Origin: Acidobacteriota bacterium
GTDB taxonomy: Bacteria; Acidobacteriota; Blastocatellia; RBC074
Direction: 5' to 3'
Length of the DNA stretch: 64,000 nucleotides
Assembly: GCA_016196035.1 (NCBI GenBank)
Contig: JACPYM010000085.1
Coordinates: 1-64,000, forward strand
Of the stretch, positions 9,423 through 18,250 are shown piece after piece. The notes under the pieces were generated by a model. That model was not told the DNA's origin, ran no database searches, and was given only the letters and a program-made list of their open reading frames with translations. The translations under genes were made by a program, and so were the position numbers. Position 1 is the first letter of the stretch, and every line of letters begins with the position of its first letter.

Positions 9423-11579
9423 CTACTGATGAATGCCGGGGCCGGTGTCGGTCACGCGCAGTTGTAAGGGCAGGCGGCTGTCTTGGCTGGCGAAGCGGCT
9501 CTGGATGAGCACCTCCCCGCTACCTCTGGCAAGTTGAGTATGCTGAATGGCGTTGAGCGCGACATTGACAAGCACCTGCTCCACACGCACGCCTACGGCA
9601 TAGGTAGTGGGGAGATTGTTGTCGGTATCAGTGACGACACGCACGCTGTAACCTTCCGCAATCGGCGTCAGGATGCTGACGGCCCGGTGGATCACTTCGT
9701 TGAGGTTGACCGCTTCACGGCTTTCGGGGCTGACCATGCCGAGGTAAAGCCGCATGATCTTGTGCATGGCACGTCCGTTTTCTTGCAGGCTGCGGATGCA
9801 GGTTTGCATTTCGCTTAATCGGCCTTGCGCGTCGCTCTGTGGCAGTGCGGCGGCGCCTGAAGAACGCTGTTCGATGGCGTTGTAATCAAAGGCGAGTGTT
9901 TGCGTGTCATTGAGAATACTGCTCAACCGGTTATTCAGTTCGTGCACCAGATGCGAGCCGAGTTGGCCGGCAAAGACGGACGGCTGCATCTGTTGGATCA
10001 CCCGCTCGGCCTCTTTGCGGGCCATGAGTGCGGCCATTAGTTCGGCGGCGGTTTCAGCTTTTCTGAGGCATTCAGTAGTGAAATGCCCTTTGCGCGAATG
10101 GAACAGAAAGAGGCCGTATTCGCGTTGCCCGAAGCCTTTGACCGGCAGGCCGATGCAGGAGGCGAAATTGACAATGTCCAGATGCTTAAACTTTTGCGGG
10201 TTGCGGGTGGTGTCAGATTCGTAAACGGTCTGGCCTTCGTGAATCACCTGTTCGATGGGGGTCGCTTGCAGGGTGTATTTCGATCCGTCGTAGTTGGACA
10301 GCCGCGCGCCGGTGTGCGCGAAGACGCTTACCTGGCGTGTGGACAGGTTCATATGGAAGAGCACACAGGATTCCGCTTTTGTGATGCGCTGCAATTCGCT
10401 GAGTTTTTCGTTGAGCGAGCGGAGCAAATCTTCGCTCGCCAAGGTCATTTCGCCAAGCCGCCCCGCCTCGATTCCCGGCAAATCGGGCATCGGGGTCTCA
10501 TCCCAATCTTCCCGGCCTGCGGCCAGTTCGGTCAACGTATGATGGAGCCGCGCGAATTCTACGGGCTTGATGAGCGCGCCGCGTGCGCCCGCCGCGCGCG
10601 CTTCGGTTTTGACGTTGTAATGCTGGGCCAGCCAGTTGATCCCGGTGACGATCACGACCGGCAGCTTGGGATGTGCGCGGGTCAAACGTTGCGCAGCCTC
10701 TGTCCCGTTGAGTTTGCCCGTGCCGAGTTCGTGATCCAGCAAGAGCAGGTCGAAAGCTCGCTCGGCGCAGAGGGCGATGGCCCGTTCAGCATTATCGCAA
10801 GTTTCAACTTGATGCCCCAGCCGATTCAGCAGCCGTTGCAGTGAATGCCGAATGCTGGGGTCGTCATCCACCAATAAAATCCGTGGGAATCTGGCGGCCA
10901 ACTCCGCCCAGGCGTCTATTTCGACCGCTTCGCTTTGTGCACCCGCGCGCCGCTCTTGAAACCAGTTTAAGAGGAGTTGTCGCTGCTCCTGGTTCAACAA
11001 ATCACCGAGCGGGAAGCCGGAGGGCTTGCGCTCAAGCTCGGCCAAATGCTGCCTGAGGCTCAAGCGCAATTGACGCGCGGCGGGATCAATGTGAGTGACC
11101 ACAGCTTGGACGGTGTCGCCAACCCACAAGACATCTTCAATTCGTTCGGGCGGGGCTTGGCTTACTTCCTGCAACGGGACAAGGCCGGTTATGGCCGGCT
11201 CCAACTCCACAAAGGCCCCGGCCCGCGCAAGGCTAACGATTTTGCGACGCAGAACTTGCCCGACTTGATAACGCCGGTAAATGTCAGCCCAAGGATCGCG
11301 CTCAGCTTGCCGCAGGCTGAGTTCCAGGCGCGGATGAGGCCGCACACGATCTACACCCAGGACTAACACTTTGACTTCCTGGCCCACTGACAACAGGGCG
11401 GCAGGCTCGGGTTGGTCTTGCGCCCAGGAAAGCTCGCGGCTGCGAATGATGCCCGCCATATCATTGGGTAATCTTACGATGGCCCCAAAATCGGTGAGTA
11501 CCTGAACCTGCGCTGTCAATTGTGCGCCTTTCGGATAGCGCCGGTTGAGATCGGTGATGATAGCTGTCTCTGCGTCCAA
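9423..11579 (-). CDS. S1-S1-REC-GAF-histidine kinase, frame ended by an early TAG
   Basis: The 718-residue frame starts at TTG (11579) behind AAGGAG. Two S1 RNA-binding repeats (about 17-91 and 103-177; each ends LxLSLRQ) are followed by a receiver domain (233-350, phospho-acceptor D282), a GAF domain (about 385-520), a dimerisation helix with H546 in HLVHELNN, and the first part of an HATPase domain (N box NVALNAIQH, then TDTGPGIHQ). The frame stops with TAG at 9423-9425 right after the G1 box, so the G2 box and the end of the ATPase fold are missing from this product. The lost part lies directly downstream in the same frame. An S1-histidine kinase fusion is unusual and may link sensing to RNA or ribosomes; that is inference. 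Confidence 0.85.
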   Translation of the reverse strand: MDAETAIITDLNRRYPKGAQLTAQVQVLTDFGAIVRLPNDMAGIIRSRELSWAQDQPEPAALLSVGQEVKVLVLGVDRVRPHPRLELSLRQAERDPWADIYRRYQVGQVLRRKIVSLARAGAFVELEPAITGLVPLQEVSQAPPERIEDVLWVGDTVQAVVTHIDPAARQLRLSLRQHLAELERKPSGFPLGDLLNQEQRQLLLNWFQERRAGAQSEAVEIDAWAELAARFPRILLVDDDPSIRHSLQRLLNRLGHQVETCDNAERAIALCAERAFDLLLLDHELGTGKLNGTEAAQRLTRAHPKLPVVIVTGINWLAQHYNVKTEARAAGARGALIKPVEFARLHHTLTELAAGREDWDETPMPDLPGIEAGRLGEMTLASEDLLRSLNEKLSELQRITKAESCVLFHMNLSTRQVSVFAHTGARLSNYDGSKYTLQATPIEQVIHEGQTVYESDTTRNPQKFKHLDIVNFASCIGLPVKGFGQREYGLFLFHSRKGHFTTECLRKAETAAELMAALMARKEAERVIQQMQPSVFAGQLGSHLVHELNNRLSSILNDTQTLAFDYNAIEQRSSGAAALPQSDAQGRLSEMQTCIRSLQENGRAMHKIMRLYLGMVSPESREAVNLNEVIHRAVSILTPIAEGYSVRVVTDTDNNLPTTYAVGVRVEQVLVNVALNAIQHTQLARGSGEVLIQSRFASQDSRLPLQLRVTDTGPGIHQ

Positions 11580-11651
11580 ACATGCTCCTTAGCCAACAGT
11601 CCGCGCGTAATGATTCATATTGCATGGAATCACGTGGGAAGCCGTATCCTA

Positions 11652-11672
11652 GTACGCGCTATTAGCGCCTAC
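11652..11672. promoter_or_regulatory. 21-bp palindrome upstream of the signalling operon
   Basis: The sequence GTA-C-GCGCT-ATT-AGCGC-C-TAC is a near-perfect inverted repeat (8 of 9 positions per arm pair). It lies about 75 bases upstream of the TTG start of the S1 kinase gene and about 190 bases from the far side of the metal exporter gene. It could be an operator for the signalling operon. No clear -35/-10 pair was found with it. Confidence 0.35.
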
Positions 11673-11767
11673 CTGTCAGGAAGCCGACATTCCAGCAACG
11701 AAACCGTCAATGCGCGAGATTGGAGAATGTGGTCTGGCTAAAGCTCTGTTTTGTGCCGGGCAACCAG

Positions 11768-12715
11768 CTATGACGATTGATTGCCCCTCGGTTCGATGCG
11801 CACGAGTTGCGCGGGTTCTTCCAGTTGCAATGTGGCGTGGTCGAGCGCGAATTCTTGCGCCAGCAACTTGCGCAATTCGCCCAGGATGCGCGTGCTCTGG
11901 CGGCAATCGCCGACGACGACGTGGGCGGTGATGATGTGGCGGCTGGAGGTGAGCGTCCAGATGTGCAAATCGTGGACGGCTTGCACGCCGGGGACAGCCA
12001 GCATGGCCTGTTCAATCGTTTTGGGATTGAGGTGCGAGGGCGCGCCTTCGAGCAAAACGTTGACCGATTCGCGCACCAGACGGATGGCGCTGAAAATGAT
12101 GAGCAAACTGATGATGACGCTAAAGACCGGATCGGCCCAGTACCAGCCGCGCCAGACGATCATGACACCAGCTAGCACGGCGGCGACCGAACCCAGTAAG
12201 TCGCCAAGGACGTGCAGGAACGCGCCGCGCACATTCAAGTTGTCGTCGTGGTTGTGCGAGAGCAGCTTGGCCGAAATCAGATTGACCAGCAATCCGCCCA
12301 ATGAAACGCCAATCAGCGCCCAGGCATTGACGGCTTCGGGCTTTTGCAATCGTTCGTAGGCCTCGACGCAAATCAGCAGCGAGAGCACGATCAAAGCGAC
12401 ACCATTCGCCAGCGCGGCCAAGATTTCCAGGCGGTAAAAGCCGTAGGTTTTATTCGGCGTGGCGGGGCGCGAGGCAAAGCGCACAGCCAGGAATGAGAGG
12501 GCCAGTGCGGCGACGTCGGTGAACATATGCCCGGCGTCAGAAAGTAGCGCGAGGCTGTTGGCCCAATATCCGCCCGCCACTTCGGCCAGCATATAGACGA
12601 AAGTCAGCGCCAATACGATCAGCAGCGTGCGTTGCGGCGCGCCGTGGCCGTGGGCGTGACCGTGGGCGTGATCGTGAGGGTGGGCGTGCTCGTGTTGGTG
12701 CGCGGGTGCAATCAT
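11768..12715 (-). CDS. Cation diffusion facilitator (CzcD/ZitB-type metal exporter)
   Basis: The 315-residue inner-membrane protein starts with a His-rich tail ([19 protein letters not shown]) that probably binds zinc, followed by six predicted membrane segments. The metal-site motifs are visible: HMFTD in helix 2 ([18 protein letters not shown]) and [10 protein letters not shown] in helix 5. The C-terminal cytoplasmic domain ([15 protein letters not shown]) is typical of the family. It should export Zn2+ (perhaps Co2+ or Cd2+) in exchange for protons. A longer frame to 12868 overlaps the next gene, so I chose the ATG at 12715 before the His tail. It follows the FmdE-like gene by 41 bases and may be co-transcribed. 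Confidence 0.92.
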   Translation of the reverse strand: MIAPAHQHEHAHPHDHAHGHAHGHGAPQRTLLIVLALTFVYMLAEVAGGYWANSLALLSDAGHMFTDVAALALSFLAVRFASRPATPNKTYGFYRLEILAALANGVALIVLSLLICVEAYERLQKPEAVNAWALIGVSLGGLLVNLISAKLLSHNHDDNLNVRGAFLHVLGDLLGSVAAVLAGVMIVWRGWYWADPVFSVIISLLIIFSAIRLVRESVNVLLEGAPSHLNPKTIEQAMLAVPGVQAVHDLHIWTLTSSRHIITAHVVVGDCRQSTRILGELRKLLAQEFALDHATLQLEEPAQLVRIEPRGNQSS

Positions 12716-12756
12716 TGGACGGATGTTAGCGCAAGACGCGGGTGGTGGATAGCGGC

Positions 12757-13338
12757 TTAGTCCGGCAAAACTTCGTAATAGCGTTCGCCCGCACAAGCGC
12801 GGCAGAGCGTTTGGCCAGCGCGCAAGATTTCGCGCTGATCGTTGACGCCTTCGCCACATTGCGCGCACAACACGCGGCTGGTCGGATGGCCGGGGCGGTC
12901 GGCTTCAGGCAAGGTGACGCGGACGTGTTCGACTTTGAAAAGCCGTTCATCGGGCAGCGTTTGATAGGCTTCGAGTTGTTGGGCTTTTTTTGTCGGCAAA
13001 TGGGCGAAACATTCTTTGGCAAGTTCGCGCGAGGATTCCAGTGCAATGACGCGAATGGCCTCGCCTGTTTCGGTATTGAGAAAGGTCGCGGCCAGTTTGC
13101 CGAAGTCGCGATACTTGAGTGTACGTTTGCCCAGGCGGCAGCCGGTGACGGTGTTGATCGCATCGGCGGCGCAGCGGTCAATCTCTACGAAAACGATCAG
13201 GCGTTTGCCAACTTTGGGTTCTTCGATGCCGATCTGGCGGCAGCCCAATATCGCCATCCGCACGCCGAGCACCTGTCCCGGACACATGTGACCGTGATTG
13301 TGCTCGGCTTCGCTCAGGTATTCCGCCAGGGTTTTCAT
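12757..13338 (-). CDS. FmdE-family protein with C-terminal zinc ribbon
   Basis: The 193-residue protein matches the FmdE family, named after subunit E of formylmethanofuran dehydrogenase but widespread outside methanogens. Seen here: [17 protein letters not shown], with the conserved Cys/His, then [23 protein letters not shown]. The C-terminus holds a CxxC...CxxC zinc site (CAQCGEG and [12 protein letters not shown]). In other bacteria such proteins are linked to molybdenum or metal-cofactor metabolism, but the true substrate is unknown. The frame is open to 13536, but homology begins at the ATG at 13338. It sits 10 bases after the NamZ-like gene and before the metal exporter. Confidence 0.8.
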   Translation of the reverse strand: MKTLAEYLSEAEHNHGHMCPGQVLGVRMAILGCRQIGIEEPKVGKRLIVFVEIDRCAADAINTVTGCRLGKRTLKYRDFGKLAATFLNTETGEAIRVIALESSRELAKECFAHLPTKKAQQLEAYQTLPDERLFKVEHVRVTLPEADRPGHPTSRVLCAQCGEGVNDQREILRAGQTLCRACAGERYYEVLPD

Positions 13339-13348
13339 CGCGACTCTC

Positions 13349-14527
13349 TCAATACAGCAAATAGGGCGCACGTTGTTCAGCAAAAGCCTGTTCATCGGCA
13401 CGCCAGGAAGCGGCAATCGCCTCGACCGAATCGCCGCGTTCGATCTGTTCGCGCAACTCGAACGTGCCCGCGATAACATCGAAGGGAGCGCGGTCAAAGA
13501 CGTATTCATACGGCGGCGGCTGCCATTCAAACCCATTCGGATAAAGGTCGTGCACCAGTTTGATCAGCGCTATGCCGCTGATGACCGGCTTGAAGGCCGC
13601 GCGATTCAGCACGTGCGGTTGCACGCCGTGACAGAGGCGGCCCGCGTGTTTTTGAAACGTCGGCTGGAAGCAGTGCGGGCGAAAGTAAACGCCGGGTAAT
13701 TCAAGCTGGTTGAGCGCCGTCGCCAATTCGTGCGCATTGGCGTAGGGGACGCCAAGCAATTCAAATGGGCGGGTCGTGCCGCGGCCTTCGCTGATCTTGG
13801 CGCCTTCGACATAAACCATGCCTGGGTAAACGACGGCGGTGTCTACGGTCGGCATATTAGGCGAGGGGATGACCCAGGGCGCGTCGGTTTCATCCAGGTA
13901 AAAGTCGCGCTGCCAGCCCTGCATGGAGACAACTTCGAGTTCGCAACCAATGCCAAAAGCCTCATTGAAAAGCTTGGCTAATTCGGCCACCGTCATCCCG
14001 TGGCGCATCGGCAGCGGATACATGCCGACAAAGGATTCGTGGCCGGGTTCGAGCAAACCGCCTTCGATGCCTACACCGCCGATTGGATTAGGGCGGTCAA
14101 GCACGATGAAGCGTTTGCCGAATTGGCGCGCCGCCTGCATCGCCAGCGCCATTGTATAAATGAAGGTGTAAACGCGCGTGCCGACATCCTGCACGTCAAA
14201 GACCAAGACATCCACGTCCTGCAACATCTGCTCGGAGGGCTGGCGCGTTTCGCCGTAAAGCGAATAGGCCATCACGCCGGTGCGCGGATCGCGGAAGCTT
14301 TGCCATTCGATCATGTTGTCCTGCGTCTCGCCGCGAATGCCGTGTTGCGGGCCGAACAAGGCCGTCAGGTTGATGTCGGGATGGGCGTGAAAGAGGTCTG
14401 CCGCGTGTTTGAAGTGGTGATCCACTGTCGCCGGGTTGCAGATCAGGCCGACCCGGGCGTCCTTTACAAGCGCGGCTTTTTCCGTCAACAAGCGTTCCAA
14501 TCCGAGTTCAATTTGGTGTTTAGACAT
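13349..14527 (-). CDS. DUF1343 protein, NamZ-like exo-beta-N-acetylmuramidase
   Basis: The 392-residue protein covers the DUF1343 family: [52 protein letters not shown] and [12 protein letters not shown]. The family includes NamZ of Bacillus subtilis, which releases N-acetylmuramic acid from the non-reducing end of peptidoglycan fragments. No clear signal peptide follows the chosen ATG (14527, MSKHQIELG), so location is uncertain; many relatives are exported. A nine-residue extension to 14554 has no support. It heads a likely operon with the FmdE-like and metal exporter genes. The role in wall recycling is inferred from the family. Confidence 0.85.
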   Translation of the reverse strand: MSKHQIELGLERLLTEKAALVKDARVGLICNPATVDHHFKHAADLFHAHPDINLTALFGPQHGIRGETQDNMIEWQSFRDPRTGVMAYSLYGETRQPSEQMLQDVDVLVFDVQDVGTRVYTFIYTMALAMQAARQFGKRFIVLDRPNPIGGVGIEGGLLEPGHESFVGMYPLPMRHGMTVAELAKLFNEAFGIGCELEVVSMQGWQRDFYLDETDAPWVIPSPNMPTVDTAVVYPGMVYVEGAKISEGRGTTRPFELLGVPYANAHELATALNQLELPGVYFRPHCFQPTFQKHAGRLCHGVQPHVLNRAAFKPVISGIALIKLVHDLYPNGFEWQPPPYEYVFDRAPFDVIAGTFELREQIERGDSVEAIAASWRADEQAFAEQRAPYLLY

Positions 14528-14743
14528 GGCGCTTGAGTATCGGCAATGCGCCAAAGGCTGTCAATTCTTTCGCTGTTGCGACGAGGACAGCTATTCCTGC
14601 CAAAATTTTCTGCCACGGCCTGGAACTTTTTCTTGGGAGCGGCGTGTATGGATGCAATTCCGGTGGTCATCATCGAAAGCAGAGTGAGGCTGCTGACGGT
14701 ACCTAAAGATCACCAAATTCCTTCCAAAAGAAGTTCGCAATAT

Positions 14744-14778
14744 GAGCCTGGTAACTGAGTGAGGCGGTTACCAGGCTC
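14744..14778. repeat. Hairpin, 12-bp stem with 11-base loop (copy 1)
   Basis: Arms GAGCCTGGTAAC (14744-14755) and GTTACCAGGCTC (14767-14778) are perfectly complementary around the loop TGAGTGAGGCG. A short T-run (GAGTTTTTA) follows on the plus strand, so it could act as a terminator. The loop matches that of the hairpin at 15026 in 10 of 11 bases while the stems differ. Confidence 0.7.
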
Positions 14779-15025
14779 TTCGAGTTTTTAGCGCACGATT
14801 TCCTGCTTCAAGGTTGATCATTTCAACGCTTGCTCAAAGGCACTGTCAGTTTGTTTTTACCGCACCCCAAAAATTGCGGCAAAAATTTCCAGAACTTCTT
14901 GGAACATTCCTTAGGACGCGGCGTTTACAGTGCACAAGCGAACGGTGCTCGTTGAATATAGTGAGGATATTTGATTGAGATCGCCGCCAGCTTAAGTTTC
15001 TATTGTGTGTGAGGATCGCATCTAT

Positions 15026-15060
15026 ATGGCTCGACAGTGTGTGAGGCGCTGTCGAGCCAT
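15026..15060. repeat. Hairpin, 12-bp stem with 11-base loop (copy 2)
   Basis: Arms ATGGCTCGACAG (15026-15037) and CTGTCGAGCCAT (15049-15060) pair perfectly around the loop TGTGTGAGGCG. The loop is nearly that of the hairpin at 14744. The decamer GTGTGTGAGG from the loop also occurs just upstream, at about 15005-15014. TCTCCTTTTG follows, a weak T-run. Confidence 0.7.
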
Positions 15061-15122
15061 TCTCCTTTTGCGCCCTTCTTTCAGCCAACTATTAAGATAT
15101 TTCAGCCAACCATCAAATTCTC

Positions 15123-15152
15123 CTAACAGGTTTCAAGCGACTTGCATATAAT
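15123..15152 (+). promoter_or_regulatory. Putative promoter of the secreted protease gene
   Basis: A perfect TATAAT lies at 15147-15152 with a CTAACA (4 of 6 to consensus) 18 bases upstream. Transcription would start about 100 bases before the protease ATG. Confidence 0.4.
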
Positions 15153-15259
15153 CCGCCTGTCTCGAATGAATGATTGATTGCGTCCGAAGTCAGCCGAGGC
15201 GCAGAGTTGATGCAGTGCCCCTCTTTCCATAAATAAAGAGCATCCCAATAGGAGGCCGT

Positions 15260-16054
15260 ATGCGGTGTCGCAAGTTGCTGGGAATTGCACCGCTGGTTCT
15301 GGTCGGGTGTTTGTGCGCCAACGCAATTGCGCAGGAATCAGTTTCAGCTCCCATTCAAAATTCATGTATCTCAACGAATGCCGCACTGGTGAAATCACCT
15401 ACTGGCATTATTACCGAGCGTCTTTCGCCCAAAGACCTGCAACGCTGGAATGCCATCGAACGCTTGGTCTTTGCCGAACAGGAGGGTCGTCCGCTTCATC
15501 CAACGTTGCGCGGATTGTGGGAGTGGATCGAGGCCAGTGGTCACGCCGTTTACATCGTTTTCGTCAAGTCAAACATCGGCGTGACTTCCACGGCTGGGCA
15601 TTTCAGCATTGAGAAATTTGACGCCCGGGGCGAACGCCACGTCGGCGTCATCGAACTCAACCTGACCAACATTGATTTGGCCTACATCGAGACTAAATCA
15701 TGGCGCTCAACGGGGTTTATCCCTTTCGACCAATTAAGCCGGGAGGAACGCTATGCCGAAGTGTTGGGCCACGAGATGGCGCACGCTGCCGACATCCTGA
15801 CTTCGTTGGAGAAGACAGGCCGCGTTGAAGAGATGGTTGAAAAGACCAATGAATTGTTGCTGCATCATCGCTCGCTGAAACCCACTGAGCAGCTTACCGT
15901 TGAACTCAAACACCGGCTCAACCATCGCGATGCCATGTTGAAAGTGCTGGAAGCGGCAGCCGAAAGACTGGAATCCGTGGTCTGGCGCGAATTGGTTGCC
16001 AGCAAGCAAATACGGGAAAAGACCGGCAACCTGGCGCGCCTCAAACAACCCTGA
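15260..16054 (+). CDS. Secreted HExxH putative zinc metalloprotease
   Basis: The 264-residue protein has a signal peptide with a possible lipobox-like VGCLC near residue 15-19, ending at AIAQE. The key motif is HEMAHAAD in VLGHEMAHAADIL, an HExxH zinc site at about residue 172. The third ligand is not obvious. A long, charged, helical C-terminal part follows. The start is supported by TAGGAGG before ATG. I do not recognise a named family. It is monocistronic, bounded by a promoter candidate and a strong terminator. A peptidase role in the periplasm or outside the cell is inferred from the motif and signal only. Confidence 0.7.
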   Translation: MRCRKLLGIAPLVLVGCLCANAIAQESVSAPIQNSCISTNAALVKSPTGIITERLSPKDLQRWNAIERLVFAEQEGRPLHPTLRGLWEWIEASGHAVYIVFVKSNIGVTSTAGHFSIEKFDARGERHVGVIELNLTNIDLAYIETKSWRSTGFIPFDQLSREERYAEVLGHEMAHAADILTSLEKTGRVEEMVEKTNELLLHHRSLKPTEQLTVELKHRLNHRDAMLKVLEAAAERLESVVWRELVASKQIREKTGNLARLKQP

Positions 16055-16061
16055 GTATGCA

Positions 16062-16098
16062 AAAAGGCGGCAACTCTGATGCAGAGTTGCCGCCTTTT
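16062..16098. terminator. Bidirectional terminator between convergent genes
   Basis: A 17-bp perfect stem (AAAAGGCGGCAACTCTG at 16062-16078 with its complement at 16082-16098) and a 3-base loop is flanked by an A-run and a T-run. It should stop transcription of the protease gene from the left and the exchanger gene from the right. Confidence 0.9.
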
Positions 16099-16123
16099 GC
16101 CGCGTCTCATTCGCCCAAAATCG

Positions 16124-17269
16124 TCAATGACTGGGAACAGGGGCTGCGGTAGAGGCACCTACGCTTAATGCCCCCGCCCCGGCGGCAGGCAAAAAGTAAA
16201 AGGTCAGTCCCAGGATGATATACACGGCCAACAGTAAAACACCTTCCATCCAGTTTGATTCGCCATCCTGCACGATCAACGCCAACACCGCCACCGAGGC
16301 GGCAATCGCCACGACTTCCAGCGCGGTAAAATGCAAATTCATCGGTCGGCCAAAGGCGTAGCTAGCAAAGATCAGCACCGGCGCAACAAACAACGCCACT
16401 TGCATGCTGGAACCGATGGCGATGTTGAGCGCCAAATCCATCTTGTTTTTCAGCGCCATCAAAACCGCCGTCGAATGTTCAGCCGCATTGCCGATAATAG
16501 CGACCAAAATCACACCGACGAAAATTTCTGTCAGGCCCAGCGATTTTGAGGCGGCTTCGACCGCGCCCACCAGAAATTCGCTCATCACGGCCACCAACAC
16601 CGTGGCGAGCAGCAAGGTCACCACTGACCGCCTTTGGCTCCAGCCGTGCGTGCCGATGGCTTGCTCCTCTTCGTCCTGCAATTCGCCCACATAAAGGTGC
16701 GAATGTGTTTTAAGTGAAAAAACCAGGCTCAGCACATAGGTGATAAACAGCACGATGGCGATTTCCAAACTGAGATTTTGCTCTTTGGCCAAGACATTAT
16801 TGCGCACGATCAAATGAAACACCGCCGGTAACATCAAGCCGATGGCGGATAAGGCCATCATCGTCGAACCCAGTTGGGCCGCTGTCGTATTGAATTTCTG
16901 CTGCGGGAATCTCAGACCTCCTGCCAGAATACTCAGCCCCAATACCAACAATAAATTGCCGATGATCGAGCCCGTGACCGAGGCTTTCACGACATCGAAC
17001 AGGCCAGCGCGCAAAGCCATCAGCGCGATTATCAACTCCGCCGCATTCCCAAACGTGGCGTTGAGCAAACCGCCCACACCTTCGCCCAGCTTTTCAGCCA
17101 GATGCTCAGTGGCGCGGCCCATCAATCCGGCCAGCGGGATAATCGCCAGCGCGGCTGTCGCAAAGATGGCAATCGGATTGGCATGCGTCAGTTCCAGCAC
17201 GGCGGCGATTGGCACAAAGACCAAGAGCAGGTTCAACAGGTTTTCCACGGCCAGGAGATTTTTCAGCAT
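16124..17269 (-). CDS. Calcium/proton exchanger (Cax family)
   Basis: The 381-residue inner-membrane protein has about eleven hydrophobic segments and the two alpha repeats of the CaCA superfamily: [19 protein letters not shown] in the first half and [18 protein letters not shown] in the second. Acidic residues in a loop between the halves ([11 protein letters not shown]) are typical. It should exchange cytoplasmic Ca2+ for protons. It ends just before the shared terminator and has no co-oriented neighbour. Confidence 0.92.
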   Translation of the reverse strand: MLKNLLAVENLLNLLLVFVPIAAVLELTHANPIAIFATAALAIIPLAGLMGRATEHLAEKLGEGVGGLLNATFGNAAELIIALMALRAGLFDVVKASVTGSIIGNLLLVLGLSILAGGLRFPQQKFNTTAAQLGSTMMALSAIGLMLPAVFHLIVRNNVLAKEQNLSLEIAIVLFITYVLSLVFSLKTHSHLYVGELQDEEEQAIGTHGWSQRRSVVTLLLATVLVAVMSEFLVGAVEAASKSLGLTEIFVGVILVAIIGNAAEHSTAVLMALKNKMDLALNIAIGSSMQVALFVAPVLIFASYAFGRPMNLHFTALEVVAIAASVAVLALIVQDGESNWMEGVLLLAVYIILGLTFYFLPAAGAGALSVGASTAAPVPSH

Positions 17270-17509
17270 AGCTCGATGTTTCGGTTTCCGGCTGAGTCAC
17301 GTCTTGCCAGTTGGGGCAAGCGCGTCTCAACTCCAACAATCTTCCTTTCATTGCGAATCAGTTGTTGCGAGAACGCTGCCGATTATAGAGAGCGCGCGCA
17401 ACTTGGCAAATCCGCCAGTTTGCTTTCAAAGACAGGTTTGTTAAGCTTCCGATGCGTTCCCATAGCATTCTTCCCCATCAACTCATTCCATCACCACGGA
17501 GGAGAAATC

Positions 17510-18169
17510 ATGCGTACACAAAATTCACGTCTGACATTGCTGGCCTTGTTGCTCGGCATGTTGACCACACTTGCCCCTGCCGCGTCGGCGCAACGCCGCA
17601 CCACCAAAGCGCGGCCCAAAGTTACCAAAGCCGCGCCCGCCAAAGTCTCGGCGCCTGTCATTCCGGTTGGCACAGAGATGAAGATTCGCCTCAACAGCGA
17701 AATTGACACCAAGAATTCCAGGGATGGCGACAAGTTTAACGCAGTAGTGCTGACACCCAGCAAATACGCCGACGCCACCGTCGCCGGGCACATCGCCAAA
17801 ATTGACCAGTCCGGCAAGATGAAAGGCCGCACTTCGCTCGTGCTGGCGTTTGACACAATCAGTTTCAGCAACGGCACCAGCCGCACCATCGCGGCCCAGA
17901 TCGTCAAAGTTTACGGCGAAGATTCCGCCAAGAAGGTTGACGAAGAAGGCAACGTGCAAAGCGGCAGCAAGACCTCGACCACCGTCAAACGCACCGGCGG
18001 CGGCGCGGCAGCGGGCGCAGTCATCGGTGCCATCGCGGGTGGCGGCAAAGGCGCGGCCATCGGCGCGGCTATTGGCGCGGGCGTCGGCGCAGGCTCGACC
18101 TACATCCAAGGCAGCAACAAGGTCAAACTCGAACCCGGCACCGAAATTCTGATCAAAACCACCAAGTAA
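17510..18169 (+). CDS. Exported glycine-zipper protein
   Basis: The 219-residue protein begins with a signal peptide cleaved after AASAQ, then a basic Lys/Ala/Pro linker, then a beta-rich domain ([19 protein letters not shown]). It ends with a glycine zipper ([32 protein letters not shown]) and a tail [11 protein letters not shown]. Such zippers insert into or span membranes, so an outer-membrane or periplasmic envelope role is likely. The much longer open frame from 17102 overlaps the exchanger's 5' region and is unsupported. GGAGG stands before the ATG at 17510. Similar exported proteins are common in acidobacteria but have no assigned function. Confidence 0.8.
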   Translation: MRTQNSRLTLLALLLGMLTTLAPAASAQRRTTKARPKVTKAAPAKVSAPVIPVGTEMKIRLNSEIDTKNSRDGDKFNAVVLTPSKYADATVAGHIAKIDQSGKMKGRTSLVLAFDTISFSNGTSRTIAAQIVKVYGEDSAKKVDEEGNVQSGSKTSTTVKRTGGGAAAGAVIGAIAGGGKGAAIGAAIGAGVGAGSTYIQGSNKVKLEPGTEILIKTTK

Positions 18170-18172
18170 CGT

Positions 18173-18250
18173 GATTGCAGATTGCGGATTGCGGATTGCG
18201 GATTGAAAGGCAATCGCAAATCCGCAATCCGCAATCTGCAATCCGCAATG
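18173..18250. repeat. Heptamer repeat (GCGGATT)n arranged as an inverted repeat
   Basis: Four tandem units of GATTGC(G/A) at 18173-18205 face their reverse complements at 18217-18250, around a short centre. The unit is ATTGCGG. The right arm ends in the ATG of the next gene (18248-18250). A plus-strand frame runs through the right arm into that gene. The same heptamer array occurs inside leuS at 41821-41852. Confidence 0.85.

Larger units (their letters stand above)
14528..15259. other. Divergent intergenic region with two matched hairpins
   Basis: This 730-base stretch separates the minus-strand NamZ-like gene from the plus-strand protease gene. No coding frame is convincing. It holds two 12-bp-stem hairpins with nearly the same loop (14744-14778 and 15026-15060) and a likely promoter at about 15123-15152. 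Confidence 0.5.

Noticed and set aside
17102-17509. Long upstream extension of the glycine-zipper protein
   Set aside because: It overlaps the exchanger gene's 5' end, lacks a ribosome site, and the true start has GGAGG and a signal peptide.
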